NCBI RefSeq assembly: GCF_900113935.1
Contig: NZ_FORF01000003.1
Coordinates: forward strand, 171,710 to 235,709
DNA length: 64,000 nucleotides
Source of the DNA: Aquamicrobium aerolatum DSM 21857
GTDB taxonomy: Bacteria; Pseudomonadota; Alphaproteobacteria; Rhizobiales; Rhizobiaceae
Direction of reading: 5' to 3'
Shown here piece by piece: positions 29,708 to 40,301 of this stretch (positions within the stretch are counted from its first letter, which is position 1; each line of letters begins with the position of its first letter). The notes under the pieces were generated by a model. That model searched no databases. It worked only from the letters and a program-made list of their open reading frames with translations, and was not told the origin of the DNA. The translations under genes and the position numbers were made by a program.

Positions 29708-30301
29708 ATGGCAACCCAGCAGAAGAAATCCGCAGCAACACGACATGGCTTCAAGACCGGCGAGTATATCGTCTATCCGGCGCACGGCGTTGGCCAGATA
29801 GCGGCCATCGAAGAGCAGGAAGTTGCGGGCATGACGCTGGAACTCTTCGTCATCGACTTCCAGAAAGACAAGATGCGTCTGAAGGTGCCGGTTGCCAAGG
29901 CCACGACCATCGGAATGCGCAAGCTGTCTGAGACAGATTATGTCGATCGCGCGTTGAAGGTCGTCCAGGGCCGCGCACGCGTGAAGCGCACCATGTGGTC
30001 GCGCCGCGCGCAGGAATATGATGCGAAGATCAATTCCGGCGATCTGATCTCGATCGCTGAAGTGGTGCGCGACCTTTACCGCGCCGAGACACAGCCCGAG
30101 CAGTCCTATTCCGAACGCCAGCTTTATGAAGCCGCGCTTGACCGGATGGCTCGCGAGATTGCTGCCGTCAACAAGCTCTCCGACACTGAAGCGGTCCGTC
30201 TTATCGAAACCAACCTCAACAAGGGCCCGCGCCGTGGCGCAAAGGCCGACAATGAGGAAGTGGAAGTGGAAGCGGAAGCTGATCAGGAAGAAGCGGCGTA
30301 A
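29708..30301 (+). CDS. carD: CarD/CdnL-family RNA polymerase-binding regulator
   Basis: Binds the RNA polymerase beta subunit and stabilises open complexes at rRNA and growth promoters. It is 197 residues from the ATG at 29708; an upstream in-frame start would only add non-conserved residues. The N-terminal Tudor-like domain is FKTGEYIVYPAHGVGQIAAIEEQEVAG, followed by helical DNA-binding repeats (RARVKRTMWSRRAQEYDAKINSGD) and an acidic C-terminus (NEEVEVEAEADQEEAA). A strong terminator follows. Confidence 0.93.
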   Translation: MATQQKKSAATRHGFKTGEYIVYPAHGVGQIAAIEEQEVAGMTLELFVIDFQKDKMRLKVPVAKATTIGMRKLSETDYVDRALKVVQGRARVKRTMWSRRAQEYDAKINSGDLISIAEVVRDLYRAETQPEQSYSERQLYEAALDRMAREIAAVNKLSDTEAVRLIETNLNKGPRRGAKADNEEVEVEAEADQEEAA

Positions 30302-30327
30302 GCTTTTCCAGCCCTTGTGGAAAGATC

Positions 30328-30358
30328 AAAGGCCCGGCATCAAGCCGGGCCTTTTTGT
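30328..30358 (+). terminator. Intrinsic terminator after carD
   Basis: Arms AAAGGCCCGGC and GCCGGGCCTTT with a short loop, running into TTTTTGTTT, 26 bases after the stop. Confidence 0.9.
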
Positions 30359-30494
30359 TTGCGTCGATCATTGCCGTTGTGAGGGAACCTTTCTGCCATC
30401 CCGTGCGTCTTTCTGACGGGCGCCGGAAACACGGAACGAGGATCTTGGCCTGCCGTGCACGTCCGGCTTCCATCAGGACAGATGGAGTCTTGCA

Positions 30495-31364
<870 letters not shown>

Positions 31365-31375
31365 GGCACGCGCGT

Positions 31376-32794
31376 TTATCGGTCTGTAATTATTTTCACA
31401 CGCTGGCCGGCCGAAACAGTCGCGCCCGCGGCCAAGCCATTGAGCATGCGGAAGGTTTCAAGCTTGCGATCAACGCCAACCATGCGTGACGCAAGATTGG
31501 CCATCGATTCGCCCGCTGACACGGTGACGACGCGTACGCGCAGCGGTTTCAGCGATGTCTTCTCGGCATCAGTCAATGTCTGGAAGCTGGAGCGGACCTG
31601 AGACGCGACGCTTTCAAGCGCCGTGCTTGCGGCCGGTGCGGCAGTCAGCAGGCGATAGACCTGACCACCAGCGCGGATGACCGTGACATCGAACTGCCAG
31701 CCTTCGGCACGCGCGCGTGCCTGTACGGCTTCGTTGCCGTTGATGGTGATGGGACGGATGCTGCCTGGCTCAAGACCCGCGACCCAGCCGCCGCGAACAT
31801 ATTCGGACAGGGAGGCGCGCGGGTTGATCGTCACGCCATCGAAGCGGACGGCTATTTCGCCCGGCCCGGCAGCGGTCACCGCGGCCGCTGAATTGTCGAT
31901 GACGAACCCTTCGGGAACGGTGAAGGAAACGCCGAGCTTGGGATGCATGAAGGTGCGTCCACGCACAAAGCCTTCCTGCGGCGTGTCGCCATAGAGCAGG
32001 CCATCGATCCCGGCCAGGAACGTGTCGCGATCGCGGTTGCCGGAACCGGGCGTGCCGAACTGACGCGCGTGGCGAAGCGCCAGTTCGATCCGCTGGGGCG
32101 CGTTCGGGTGGCTCGCCAGAAAATCGAGGCTTTCGTCGACAGTGCTGTTGGTGCTGCGCAGAGCGCTGTGCGCCGCCATCGACTGCTGGAACCTTGCAGC
32201 TGCAAACGGGTCGTAACCGGCGCGGGCGATGGCACGAATGCCAACGGCATCGGCCTCCAGTTCCTGATTTCGCGAAAACTGGGCCAGACGCAACTTCCCA
32301 CGCACCAGCGCGACCCTTGCGGCGGGGTCGCTGCCAAGCACGTCGTTGACCACCTGACTGGCCAACACTTCCTCGGCCTGGCGTTGCTGGCGCTGGATGC
32401 CATGATTGGCGGTCACATGCGCCATTTCATGCGCGATGACGGCTGCAAGTTCAGCCGAATCATTGGCGAGCGCGAGAAGGCCGCGCGTCACGTAAAGATA
32501 GCCGCCCGGCAGCGCAAAGGCGTTGATGTTGGGCGAGTTGAGAATGGTGATCTGATAGGTCTGGTTCGGATTGTCCGGGTCGAGCGTCAGGGAGCCGACC
32601 ACGCGCGCGACCATGCGCTCGAGTTTTGCGTCGGAATATTCACCGCCATAAGTTGCCAGAATGCGCGGATGCTGCTCACGCGCAATCGCCGCAATCCGGT
32701 CATTGCGGGTGACACTGTCGACGGTCACGGGGTTGTTGGACGGGCGAAGGGCATCAAGACCTTCATTGCCGCCGAGTTGACAAGAGGCGAGCAC
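31376..32794 (-). CDS. M48-family zinc metalloprotease lipoprotein (start unresolved)
   Basis: Envelope metallopeptidase similar to BepA/LoiP. The zinc motif is VIAHEMAHVTANHG (HExxH), with the third ligand in NQELEADAVGIRA. A C-terminal LysM-like domain follows (VVTVSAGESMANLASRMVGV ... GQRVKIITD). The first canonical start in the open frame is GTG at 32794, which leaves only LAS before the lipobox cysteine. In-frame sequence upstream reads as a good lipoprotein signal (SATTLWRGLSTVALTLVLASC) but has no ATG, GTG or TTG back to an in-frame TGA. A CTG at 32890 with AAGGGA in front would give 504 residues. The gene converges with rpoH2. Confidence 0.88.
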   Translation of the reverse strand: MLASCQLGGNEGLDALRPSNNPVTVDSVTRNDRIAAIAREQHPRILATYGGEYSDAKLERMVARVVGSLTLDPDNPNQTYQITILNSPNINAFALPGGYLYVTRGLLALANDSAELAAVIAHEMAHVTANHGIQRQQRQAEEVLASQVVNDVLGSDPAARVALVRGKLRLAQFSRNQELEADAVGIRAIARAGYDPFAAARFQQSMAAHSALRSTNSTVDESLDFLASHPNAPQRIELALRHARQFGTPGSGNRDRDTFLAGIDGLLYGDTPQEGFVRGRTFMHPKLGVSFTVPEGFVIDNSAAAVTAAGPGEIAVRFDGVTINPRASLSEYVRGGWVAGLEPGSIRPITINGNEAVQARARAEGWQFDVTVIRAGGQVYRLLTAAPAASTALESVASQVRSSFQTLTDAEKTSLKPLRVRVVTVSAGESMANLASRMVGVDRKLETFRMLNGLAAGATVSAGQRVKIITDR

Positions 32795-33045
32795 AAGGGT
32801 GAGCGCAACGGTAGACAGGCCGCGCCAAAGGGTGGTGGCCGAAACTGAACGTGTCCGGTCCGTGTACTTATCCCGCGTGGCTACTGGCAGAGTTGCGTCC
32901 CTTTTCGTCGTGCCTCAGTCTCCCAAACGCCCTATCCGGCGAAAGGTTGCCTGCGAGCGGGCGTCAAGACCCCTCGTATAATCCGTAAACCATGATTCCC
33001 GTGTGACGTGCAATTGTGTCCGCAAGCGGGCGGAAGGCAGACGGG

Positions 33046-33756
33046 TCAATTCCCTATATAGGCTTTGAAACTTTCCGGCGCGTTTTCGGAAAACATCGTT
33101 GCGGTGTCTGCGCAAGCCGAGACCCTTCCCTCCTCAATGAAGGCAATCCTGTGCGCGAGCGCATGCGCATCGTCCGGGTGGTGGGTTACCATCAGCACCG
33201 TCATGCCGTGCTCGGCGTGCAATGCGCGCACAAGTTCCAGCATTTCGCGGCGCAGCGCCGGCCCCAAAGATGCGAACGGCTCGTCAAGAAGAAGGACAGG
33301 CTGGCTGCGCACGAGCACACGCGCCAGTGCAACGCGCTGGCGCTCGCCACCCGACAATTGCGCCGGCAGCCGCGCCTGCTTGCCTGCAAGGCCCGTGCGT
33401 TCAAGAGCGCGGTCGATGTCGCTGTGGTCGGCGGCGTCGAGGCGCAGCGAGGGCGAACGGCCAAGGCCCACATTCTGGGCGACGGTGAGATGGGCAAAAA
33501 GGTTGTTTTCCTGAAACACCATCGAAACGGGCCGCTGCGCGGGAGGCAGGGCGCTCACGTCACGCCCGGCGATCATCACTGAACCGCTTGCAGGACGTTC
33601 AAAACCAGCAACCAGGTTGAGCAGGGTGGACTTGCCTGAGCCGCTTGGACCCATCACGGCAACGATGTCCGAGCTTTCCACCGAGAGGTTGAACGACATC
33701 TGGGTGCTGCCATAGGAAAATTGCACGCTGTCGAGACGGATCGATGCGCCGGTCAT
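33046..33756 (-). CDS. thiQ: Thiamine ABC transporter ATPase ThiQ
   Basis: ATPase of the thiamine/TPP importer, 236 residues. Walker [11 protein letters not shown]-loop [13 protein letters not shown], signature [15 protein letters not shown] and Walker [15 protein letters not shown]. Its ATG overlaps the thiP stop by 4 bases. Last gene of the thiBPQ operon under a TPP riboswitch. Confidence 0.94.
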   Translation of the reverse strand: MTGASIRLDSVQFSYGSTQMSFNLSVESSDIVAVMGPSGSGKSTLLNLVAGFERPASGSVMIAGRDVSALPPAQRPVSMVFQENNLFAHLTVAQNVGLGRSPSLRLDAADHSDIDRALERTGLAGKQARLPAQLSGGERQRVALARVLVRSQPVLLLDEPFASLGPALRREMLELVRALHAEHGMTVLMVTHHPDDAHALAHRIAFIEEGRVSACADTATMFSENAPESFKAYIGN

Positions 33757-35354
33757 GTCCTGTTTCCTGTTCGATCGACAAAGGTCATCAGCAGAAGGCA
33801 GATGATACCCAGAAAGAGTGCGAGGCCCGCGGCGTCGGCGGTACGGTAGCTGCCCATCCGGGCAAGCAGCAGATAGGGCAGCGTTTGCACCGAGTCCGAT
33901 CCGAACAGGGCAATGACGCCGAGGTCGCCAAGCGAGAGCGCCATTGCAAATGCCATCGCCATGAACAGCGGACGGCGCAGCACCGGCCAGTCGATCAGAC
34001 GCAGGCGGTTGATGCCGCTGATGCCGAGCGAAGCCGCCAGACGTTCGTGGCGGGCGCTGGCGGCGTCATAGGCGGGGCGAATGGCGCGGATGGCAAATGG
34101 CATCGCCATGACCGCGTTCACCGTGACAACCATCAAGGGAGCGACGACAAAGACCAGGCCGGTGTTACGCATCAGGACGAACCATCCCGCGCCGAGCACG
34201 ATGGGTGGGATGACCAGCACGAAGCCGGCGCCGGTGTCGAAAAGCTGCTCAAGGAGGGAAGGAGCAGCGTTGCGGTGGCGGTGCAGTTCCAGCGTGCGTC
34301 GGGCCATGACCAGCGACAGCGAGAGCGCAATCGAAAGGACGGCCGCGCCAAGAGCAAGCACCAGGCTTGTCAGGGTCGCGGCATGAACCGCCGGGTCGCT
34401 TGCAAGGCGGACAAGATCTGCCTGAAGACCCGAAACGATGATAGCCGCCATGGGGCCTGCAACGAAGAGCAGCGCGCTGACGATGAGGATCGCGCTGAAT
34501 ACCCGCTCGACGGGCCCCGATGCAACGGGACGCCGGGGCGAGACCGACAGGTTTGCATCGCCGGCCATGTTGGCGCCGAGCCTGATGAGCATGAACACGA
34601 TGGCAGCCGTCAGTGCGATCTGCAGCACTGTCAGTGTGACCGCGCGGGCGGGGTCAAAGTCGAAGCGCAACGCTTGATAGATTGCAACTTCCAGCGTTGT
34701 GGCGCGCGGGCCGCCGCCCAGCGTCAGGACGATCGTGAAGGAAGTGATGCACAGCATGAATACGAGGCCCGCGACACCCGGCAGGGCAGTCCGCAGGACA
34801 GGCCATTCGATGAAGCGGAACGAGGCGCGCTGACCCATCCCAAGTTGCGCGCCAAGCCGCCACTGGTCGCTTGGCACCGTGTCGAGCGCCTGCAGGAACA
34901 GCCGGGTTGCGAGCGGCAGGTTGAAGAAGACATGCGCTATGAGAATGCCGGACAGGCCGTAGATGCCCTGCCAGCGACTGCCCGTCAGCGTCGTCATCAG
35001 GTCGGAAACCAGGCCGGCACGTCCAAGGAGAGCCAGAATGCCCAGCGCGGCGACAATGGCCGGCAGAGCCAGCGGCAATGCGAACAGCTTGAGGATCAGG
35101 CCGCGTCCCGGAAATGACGGATGACGCGCCAGCGCACGCGCAACGAAAAGCGCGGGAATGACGGAGAGCGCGGTGGAAAGCGCCGCTTGCCACACAGTGA
35201 ACCGGACGACGCGCAGGAGATAGGCGTCAATTGCGCCGAGCGTACGGCCAAAATCGTGAAACGCTTCGGCGGCGAGGCCAGCGAAGGCCCCGCCGATCAG
35301 GAGGGCGACCGCCGCAAGGCCAATGCTACCGGCAAGAATGCGGCGGTCGATCAT
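33753..35354 (-). CDS. thiP: Thiamine ABC transporter permease ThiP
   Basis: Inner-membrane permease of the fused (two-half) type, 533 residues from the ATG at 35354, 5 bases after the thiB stop; a GTG at 35384 is the alternative. About 12 hydrophobic segments in two repeats, each with an EAA-like cytoplasmic loop ([18 protein letters not shown] and [18 protein letters not shown]). Placed between thiB and thiQ. Confidence 0.92.
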   Translation of the reverse strand: MIDRRILAGSIGLAAVALLIGGAFAGLAAEAFHDFGRTLGAIDAYLLRVVRFTVWQAALSTALSVIPALFVARALARHPSFPGRGLILKLFALPLALPAIVAALGILALLGRAGLVSDLMTTLTGSRWQGIYGLSGILIAHVFFNLPLATRLFLQALDTVPSDQWRLGAQLGMGQRASFRFIEWPVLRTALPGVAGLVFMLCITSFTIVLTLGGGPRATTLEVAIYQALRFDFDPARAVTLTVLQIALTAAIVFMLIRLGANMAGDANLSVSPRRPVASGPVERVFSAILIVSALLFVAGPMAAIIVSGLQADLVRLASDPAVHAATLTSLVLALGAAVLSIALSLSLVMARRTLELHRHRNAAPSLLEQLFDTGAGFVLVIPPIVLGAGWFVLMRNTGLVFVVAPLMVVTVNAVMAMPFAIRAIRPAYDAASARHERLAASLGISGINRLRLIDWPVLRRPLFMAMAFAMALSLGDLGVIALFGSDSVQTLPYLLLARMGSYRTADAAGLALFLGIICLLLMTFVDRTGNRT

Positions 35355-35359
35355 GTCTT

Positions 35360-36358
35360 TTACCGGCTCATTACGGCCAGCCACTCATCCACCCATGCCT
35401 TGCGGTTGCGGGCGATGTCTTCAGGCTCCAGCGTCAGTGTTTTTGCCGGTGTGACGAGCTGGTCAAATGCCGGATTGAGAGGCTCCGACATTTCGCCGGC
35501 CGGGAACATCCAGTTGGTCTCGGGAATGGCGTTCTGGAAGCCGGGGCCGGTCATGAACTCGAGGAACTGGCGCGCCAGCGGGTTGGTCGCGCCCTTGGTG
35601 GTGACGCCTGCGACTTCGACCTGAAGGTAATGGCCTTCCGCAAAGCCGGCTGCCTGATAGCGCTGGGTGTCGTCGGCGATGACGTGATAGGCGGGCGAGG
35701 TGGTGTAGGAAAGCACCATCGGCGCTTCGCCATTGGTGAACAGGCCGTAGGCCTCGCTCCAGCCCGGCGTGACCGTCAGCACGCGTGCCTGCAGCTTCTT
35801 CCAGGCATCGGCGGCTTCATCGCCATAGACCGCCTTGACCCACAGCAGCAAGCCGAGGCCGGGCGTCGATGTGCGCGGATCCTGAATGATGATCTTGTCG
35901 TTCGCATTGCCTTCGACCAGTTCCTTCAGGCTCGCCGGCGGTGTTTCAAGCGCTTCGGTGTCGTAGACGAAGGCGAAGTAGCCGTAGTCGTAAGGTACGA
36001 AAGTTGCGTCGGTCCAGCCTCCGGGGACATTGACCTTGTCGAGCGAGATTTCGTGCGGGGCGAACAGGCCGGTCTGTTGCGCCTCGAAGGTGAGGCTGGT
36101 GTCGAGCCCGAGAATGATGTCGGCCTTGGTGTTGCCGCCTTCAAGCTTCAGGCGGTTGAGCAGGGCGACGCCATCGGCGACCGCGACGAACTCGACGTCG
36201 CAGCCGCATTCGGCTTCAAACGCCTTTTCGACCGCAGGGCCGGGGCCCCAGTCGGCGGTGAAGCTGTCATAGGTATAGACGGTCAGCTTTTCCTGCGCCG
36301 AGGCGGGCGCGATGGAAAGCAGGGCCAATGCGGAAACGGAAAACAACAAGCGACACAT
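35360..36358 (-). CDS. thiB: Thiamine-binding periplasmic protein ThiB (TbpA)
   Basis: Periplasmic receptor for thiamine/TPP, 332 residues. The ATG at 36358 follows AGGAGAAGCGCT; an upstream TTG at 36385 is less likely. Signal peptide ends SIAPASAQ, and the mature part starts [18 protein letters not shown], the TbpA family opening. First gene of the operon, 56 bases after the riboswitch. Confidence 0.95.
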   Translation of the reverse strand: MCRLLFSVSALALLSIAPASAQEKLTVYTYDSFTADWGPGPAVEKAFEAECGCDVEFVAVADGVALLNRLKLEGGNTKADIILGLDTSLTFEAQQTGLFAPHEISLDKVNVPGGWTDATFVPYDYGYFAFVYDTEALETPPASLKELVEGNANDKIIIQDPRTSTPGLGLLLWVKAVYGDEAADAWKKLQARVLTVTPGWSEAYGLFTNGEAPMVLSYTTSPAYHVIADDTQRYQAAGFAEGHYLQVEVAGVTTKGATNPLARQFLEFMTGPGFQNAIPETNWMFPAGEMSEPLNPAFDQLVTPAKTLTLEPEDIARNRKAWVDEWLAVMSR

Positions 36359-36413
36359 AGCGCTTCTCCTTTGGTTCGTGTTCAAGGGAATTCAGGCGCT
36401 ATTGCTGCAGCGT

Positions 36414-36518
36414 CTAATCCCTCCGCCGGTATGAGCCGGATCAGGTTCAGCGGGTTGGCTGGGTTTCCCCGTTTGCCTCTCAGCCGACGCGTGACATGCA
36501 CGTGCGGCACCCCGTTAG
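36414..36518 (-). promoter_or_regulatory. TPP riboswitch (THI element) controlling thiBPQ
   Basis: Read on the minus strand the element has ACGGGGTGCC at the 5' side, GGCTGAGAGG, then ACCCGCTGAACCTGATC and a closing CCGGCGGAGGGA. These are the conserved TPP-binding helices P2-P5 in order. It lies between the divergent thiN gene and thiB, so TPP should switch off uptake when bound. The expression platform downstream is short and probably masks the thiB ribosome-binding site, since no terminator is visible. Confidence 0.96.
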
Positions 36519-36597
36519 AGCGGCAACAGACATAGGGCGGACGAGAATATTGCGCAAGCCTTTTGCTTGCGCCCTGTGCATGATAGAGGCGGTGCCC

Positions 36598-37242
36598 ATG
36601 GCCCGTTTTGCAATCCTCCTCGGTGGCGACCTGACTGTGACGCCTCGCCTGTCCCGGCAGATCGATGGGGCGCGCGTGATCGCTGCCGATTCCGGAATAC
36701 GCCACGCAGCGGCGCTTGGCGTGGTGCCGGAATTGTGGACTGGCGATTTCGATTCCGTCGATGACGGGATGCGTGCCGCGCATGCCAGGGTGCCGGTGGA
36801 GCTGTTTCCTCGGGAAAAAGACCAGACCGATGGTGAGATCGCTGTCGACGCAGCGCTGAAGCGTGGCGCGACCGAAATCTTGCTCGTCGGGGCTTTCGGC
36901 GGCGCGCGCGCGGATCATGCGTTCCTGCATCTGACCGCTGGCATCCGGTTGGCGGAAAATGGCACTGACTGCCTGCTCACCAGCGGCAATCAGGAAGGTG
37001 TGCCGCTGCTGTCGGGCGAGCGCAAATTCGATTATGACGACCGGACAATGTTCAGCATCCTGCCCTTCTCGGACCTTGGCGGATTGACGCTGGCCGGAGC
37101 GAAATGGCCACTTTGCGCACGTACGGTGCCATTCGGCTCATCCCTCACCCTCTCCAACGAGGTCGCTGGCGAACTGGCAGTTCGGCTTGAGTCCGGCCGC
37201 GCCATGCTCGTGGCTCATCCCGTTTCCTCATTTCGTATGTGA
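36598..37242 (+). CDS. thiN: Thiamine pyrophosphokinase
   Basis: Makes TPP from thiamine and ATP, 214 residues from the ATG at 36598 (GAGG in front). Motifs: LLGGDLTVTPRL, IAADSGIRHAAALG, TGDFDSVDDG and REKDQTDGEIAV, all typical of TPK; the fold continues with GAFGGARADHAFLHL. It faces thiBPQ across the riboswitch, so import and activation of thiamine are neighbours. Its stop overlaps a possible GTG start of the next gene. Confidence 0.92.
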   Translation: MARFAILLGGDLTVTPRLSRQIDGARVIAADSGIRHAAALGVVPELWTGDFDSVDDGMRAAHARVPVELFPREKDQTDGEIAVDAALKRGATEILLVGAFGGARADHAFLHLTAGIRLAENGTDCLLTSGNQEGVPLLSGERKFDYDDRTMFSILPFSDLGGLTLAGAKWPLCARTVPFGSSLTLSNEVAGELAVRLESGRAMLVAHPVSSFRM

Positions 37243-37244
37243 TC

Positions 37245-39050
37245 ATGGCCCCACCACTTCTTTCTCTCGATCGTATCAAGCTTACATTTGGTGGCACGCC
37301 ACTCCTGGACGGCGCACAACTCATTGCTTCCGCTGGCGAAAAAATCGCATTGGTGGGACGCAATGGCTCCGGCAAATCGACTCTGCTGAAGATTGCCGCC
37401 GGATTGGTCGAGGCGCAGGATGGCGAGATCTTCCGCCAACCGAGCGCGACCATCCGCTATCTGCATCAGGAGCCGGATATTGAAGGCTATGAGACTGTGC
37501 GGGCCTATGTCGAAGCAGGGCTGGGGCCGGCGGATGACGCCTATCGCGCGATCTACCTGATCGAAAGTCTGGGGCTGACGGGCGATGAAAATCCCCGCAA
37601 TCTTTCTGGCGGTGAGGCACGGCGGGCAGCGCTGGCGCGCGTCATGGCACCGGAGCCGGATGTCCTTTTGCTCGACGAGCCGACCAACCATCTCGACCTG
37701 TCCACCATCGAGTGGCTGGAAGACGAGTTGCAGCGCACCAAGTCGGCGCTGATCATGATCTCCCACGACCGCCGTTTTCTCGAGCGGGTGTCACGCGCGA
37801 CGGTGTGGCTCGACCGTGGCGTCACACGCAAACTCGACAGAGGATTTGCGCATTTCGAAGAGTGGCGCGATCAGATTCTGGAAGAAGAAGAACGCGACCA
37901 CCACAAGCTCGGGCGACAGATCGAGCGCGAAGAGCATTGGCTGCGTTATGGCGTGACGGCGCGCCGCAAGCGCAACATGCGCCGTCTCGGGGAATTGCAC
38001 TCGATGCGCGACCGGTTCCGCAATCATCGCGGCGCAGAGGGCGTCGCAACGCTGACGGCGGCAGATTCGGCTGAGTCCGGCAAGCTGGTGATTGAGGCGA
38101 AAGCGATCAGCAAGAGCTTTGGCGAGCGCGAGGTCGTCAAGGAGTTCTCCGCGCGCATTCAACGTGGAGACCGTGTCGGTTTCGTCGGTCCCAATGGGGC
38201 GGGAAAGACCACGCTTCTGAAAATGCTGATTGGCGAATTGGCGCCCGATTCCGGTGTCATCAGGCTGGGAGCAAATCTGGAGATCGCCGCGCTCGATCAG
38301 AAGCGCGAGCTGGATCCCGCGGAAACGCTGGCGAACTATCTGACCGACGGGCGTGGTGACAGTCTGATCGTCAACGGCGAGCAGAAGCACGTCGTGTCCT
38401 ATATGAAGGACTTTCTGTTCAAGCCGGAACAGGCGCGCACGCCGGTGCGTGAATTGTCTGGTGGCGAGCGCGCGCGGCTGGTGCTGGCACGCATCCTGTC
38501 GCGACCTGCAAACCTTCTGGTGCTCGATGAGCCGACCAACGATCTCGACATGGAAACACTCGACCTGCTGCAGGAACTGGTGGCCGGTTATGCCGGGACG
38601 GTGCTTCTGGTCAGTCACGATCGTGATTTTCTCGACCGCACGGTCACCAGCATCATTGCGCCGGATGGCGAAGCGCGCTGGATCGAATATGCCGGCGGCT
38701 ACACCGACATGCTGGCGCAGCGCGGCGGGCAGAAGCTGATCGAGCGCGGCGCGCGCAAGAAGGACGAAGCAGTTCGCAAGGAGGCGCCGGCAGCAACCGC
38801 GCCGAAGCCGGTGACCAAGCTGTCGTTCAAGCAGAAATTCGCGCTTGAGAACCTGCCCAAGCAGATGGCCGAGAACGAGGCCAAGATTTCCAAACTGGAA
38901 GAAAAGATTGCTGACCCGGCCTTCTATGTCCGCGATCCGCAAGGCTTTGCGAAAGTTGCGGCGGAGATCGACGGGCTGCGCACGAAGCTGACAGCCATGG
39001 AAGAGGAATGGCTGGAGCTGGAAATGCTGCGCGAAGAGATCGAGGGCTGA
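37245..39050 (+). CDS. ABC-F family ATPase (Uup-like)
   Basis: Soluble translation-associated ATPase with two ABC domains and no membrane segments, about 601 residues. Domain 1: GRNGSGKST, LSGGEARRAALARV, LLLDEPTNHLD. Domain 2: GPNGAGKTT, LSGGERARLVLARIL, LVLDEPTNDLDMETL. The linker is KR-rich (RRKRNMRRLGELHSMRDRF), and the C-terminus ends in a coiled coil (ENEAKISKLEEKI ... EEEWLELEMLREEIEG), as in Uup. A GTG at 37239 overlapping the thiN stop is an alternative start. Confidence 0.92.
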   Translation: MAPPLLSLDRIKLTFGGTPLLDGAQLIASAGEKIALVGRNGSGKSTLLKIAAGLVEAQDGEIFRQPSATIRYLHQEPDIEGYETVRAYVEAGLGPADDAYRAIYLIESLGLTGDENPRNLSGGEARRAALARVMAPEPDVLLLDEPTNHLDLSTIEWLEDELQRTKSALIMISHDRRFLERVSRATVWLDRGVTRKLDRGFAHFEEWRDQILEEEERDHHKLGRQIEREEHWLRYGVTARRKRNMRRLGELHSMRDRFRNHRGAEGVATLTAADSAESGKLVIEAKAISKSFGEREVVKEFSARIQRGDRVGFVGPNGAGKTTLLKMLIGELAPDSGVIRLGANLEIAALDQKRELDPAETLANYLTDGRGDSLIVNGEQKHVVSYMKDFLFKPEQARTPVRELSGGERARLVLARILSRPANLLVLDEPTNDLDMETLDLLQELVAGYAGTVLLVSHDRDFLDRTVTSIIAPDGEARWIEYAGGYTDMLAQRGGQKLIERGARKKDEAVRKEAPAATAPKPVTKLSFKQKFALENLPKQMAENEAKISKLEEKIADPAFYVRDPQGFAKVAAEIDGLRTKLTAMEEEWLELEMLREEIEG

Positions 39051-39102
39051 CTTTCTCCACAATCGTGCGCATACTCTTTGCGCACGAACCGGGAGCAAGA
39101 TC

Positions 39103-39342
39103 GTGAAAAACGAAGCGCCATCGATCCGTAAAGCTGCCAACCTTTCCATCGACGCGGCGCTGCTCGCCGAGGCCAAGGCGCTGTCGGTCAATGTCTCGCG
39201 CGCGGCGGAAGCCGGCATCGCCGAGGCGGTGCGCAGAGAAAAAGCGCGGGCCTGGCAGGAAGAGAACCGCGAGGCGATTGAAGGCTGGAACCGATATTTC
39301 GAAGAGGAAGGTCTTCCGTTCTCGGAATATCGTGGCTTTTGA
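39103..39342 (+). CDS. ccdA: CcdA-family antitoxin
   Basis: A 79-residue antitoxin: N-terminal ribbon-helix-helix (KAANLSIDAALLAEAKALSVNVSRAAEAGIAEAVR) and a C-terminal toxin-binding tail (WQEENREAIEGWNRYFEEEGLPFSEYRGF), matching the CcdA pattern. It begins with GTG at 39103. The stop overlaps the toxin start by one base (TGATG). Likely autoregulated together with CcdB. Confidence 0.92.
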   Translation: MKNEAPSIRKAANLSIDAALLAEAKALSVNVSRAAEAGIAEAVRREKARAWQEENREAIEGWNRYFEEEGLPFSEYRGF

Positions 39343-39644
39343 TGGCACGTTTCGATGTCTACCGTGATCCACGGGGAAGCGAGAACCTGCTGCTCGATGT
39401 TCAGGCTGATTTGTTGGATCAGTTCGACACACGGGTTGCCGTGCCGCTGTTGCCCCATCAACCCGCGACCGCGCCGGTCAAAAGGTTGAACCCTGTCTTC
39501 ATCATCGATGAGCGACGTTACGTGATGCATACGCAACTGATGCTGGCAGTTCCTGCAGGCGTTTTGAAGGTGCGTGTTGCAAATCTCGCGCTCCATCGCG
39601 ACGAAATCACTGCCGCGCTCGATCTGCTGTTTCAGGGGTTCTGA
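39342..39644 (+). CDS. ccdB: CcdB-family toxin
   Basis: A 100-residue toxin of the CcdB family, whose members inhibit DNA gyrase: MARFDVYRDPRGSENLLLDVQADLLDQFDTRVAVPLLP with the expected internal FIIDERRYVMHTQLMLAVP. The gyrase-contact tail of the F-plasmid protein (WGI) is replaced here by LLFQGF, so the target should be regarded as inferred. Translationally coupled to ccdA. Confidence 0.9.
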   Translation: MARFDVYRDPRGSENLLLDVQADLLDQFDTRVAVPLLPHQPATAPVKRLNPVFIIDERRYVMHTQLMLAVPAGVLKVRVANLALHRDEITAALDLLFQGF

Positions 39645-39646
39645 CG

Positions 39647-40018
39647 TTAACGCGATACGCCGTCGGCATTGAGCTTGTGGGCAAGGCCTTCCATGCGCTC
39701 GGCAAGGCCTGACAGAGCGCCGGTCAGCGCGGCGTCATTCTTGTCAGCCTTGGTGAGGGCCTCGTCGCGGGTCTTCCGCAGGGTGGCGATTTCGGTTTCC
39801 ATACCGACGACCCGTTTTTGCAGTTCGGTGAGTTCGTCCATCACCATGATGCCCGCCATCACGGTCAGCCGCTGGTCGCCAATTTCGCCGAACGAGCCCT
39901 TGAGGTGGCCTACATAGCGGTCGAAGCGCTCGGCAAGGCCGATCAAATGCTCTTCCTGCCCCTCGTCGCACGCCATGCGATAGGACTTTCCGTCGATCGT
40001 GACCGTAACTTGCGCCAT
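39647..40018 (-). CDS. zapA: Cell-division protein ZapA
   Basis: FtsZ-ring stabiliser, 123 residues: MAQVTVTIDGKSYRMACDEGQEEHLIGLAERFDRYV, then a coiled-coil C-terminus (LQKRVVGMETEIATLRKTRDEAL). The ccdB stop is only 2 bases away on the other strand. DUF4164 lies upstream on the same strand, the usual rhizobial order. Confidence 0.93.
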   Translation of the reverse strand: MAQVTVTIDGKSYRMACDEGQEEHLIGLAERFDRYVGHLKGSFGEIGDQRLTVMAGIMVMDELTELQKRVVGMETEIATLRKTRDEALTKADKNDAALTGALSGLAERMEGLAHKLNADGVSR

Positions 40019-40028
40019 TGGGCCTCTC

Positions 40029-40301
40029 CTATCTGTCGAGTACGGCGCGAATCGTCTCCATCGCCGTCACCAGACGACGTGAGACCTCCTTGTTGGCTTC
40101 TTCAAGGCGGTCGGCGCGGGCTTCGGAATTGTCGAGTTCGTTGGCGAGGCGGGCGCGGTCGGCGTTCATGCGCTGGACCTCGGCTTCGGCCTCGCCGTAA
40201 TCCTGCTCGCGCTCCAGACGGGCGGCGACCGCGTCTTCGAGCACCTCCATCGCCCGGCTGAGGCGGGAAATAACTTCTTTAAGGGTGGCTTCCCCGGTCA
40301 T
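40029..40301 (-). CDS. DUF4164 coiled-coil protein
   Basis: A 90-residue, highly charged helical protein (EDAVAARLEREQDYGEAEAEVQRM ... EEANKEVSRRLVTAMETIRAVLDR). The ATG at 40301 follows GGAACGGAAGCG. It ends 10 bases before zapA, suggesting an operon. Such partners of ZapA in Rhizobiales are of unknown function; a role near the division ring is inference. Confidence 0.85.
   Translation of the reverse strand: MTGEATLKEVISRLSRAMEVLEDAVAARLEREQDYGEAEAEVQRMNADRARLANELDNSEARADRLEEANKEVSRRLVTAMETIRAVLDR

Noticed and set aside
33744..35117. 457-codon plus-strand frame
   Set aside because: Antisense to thiP, which has full permease motifs.
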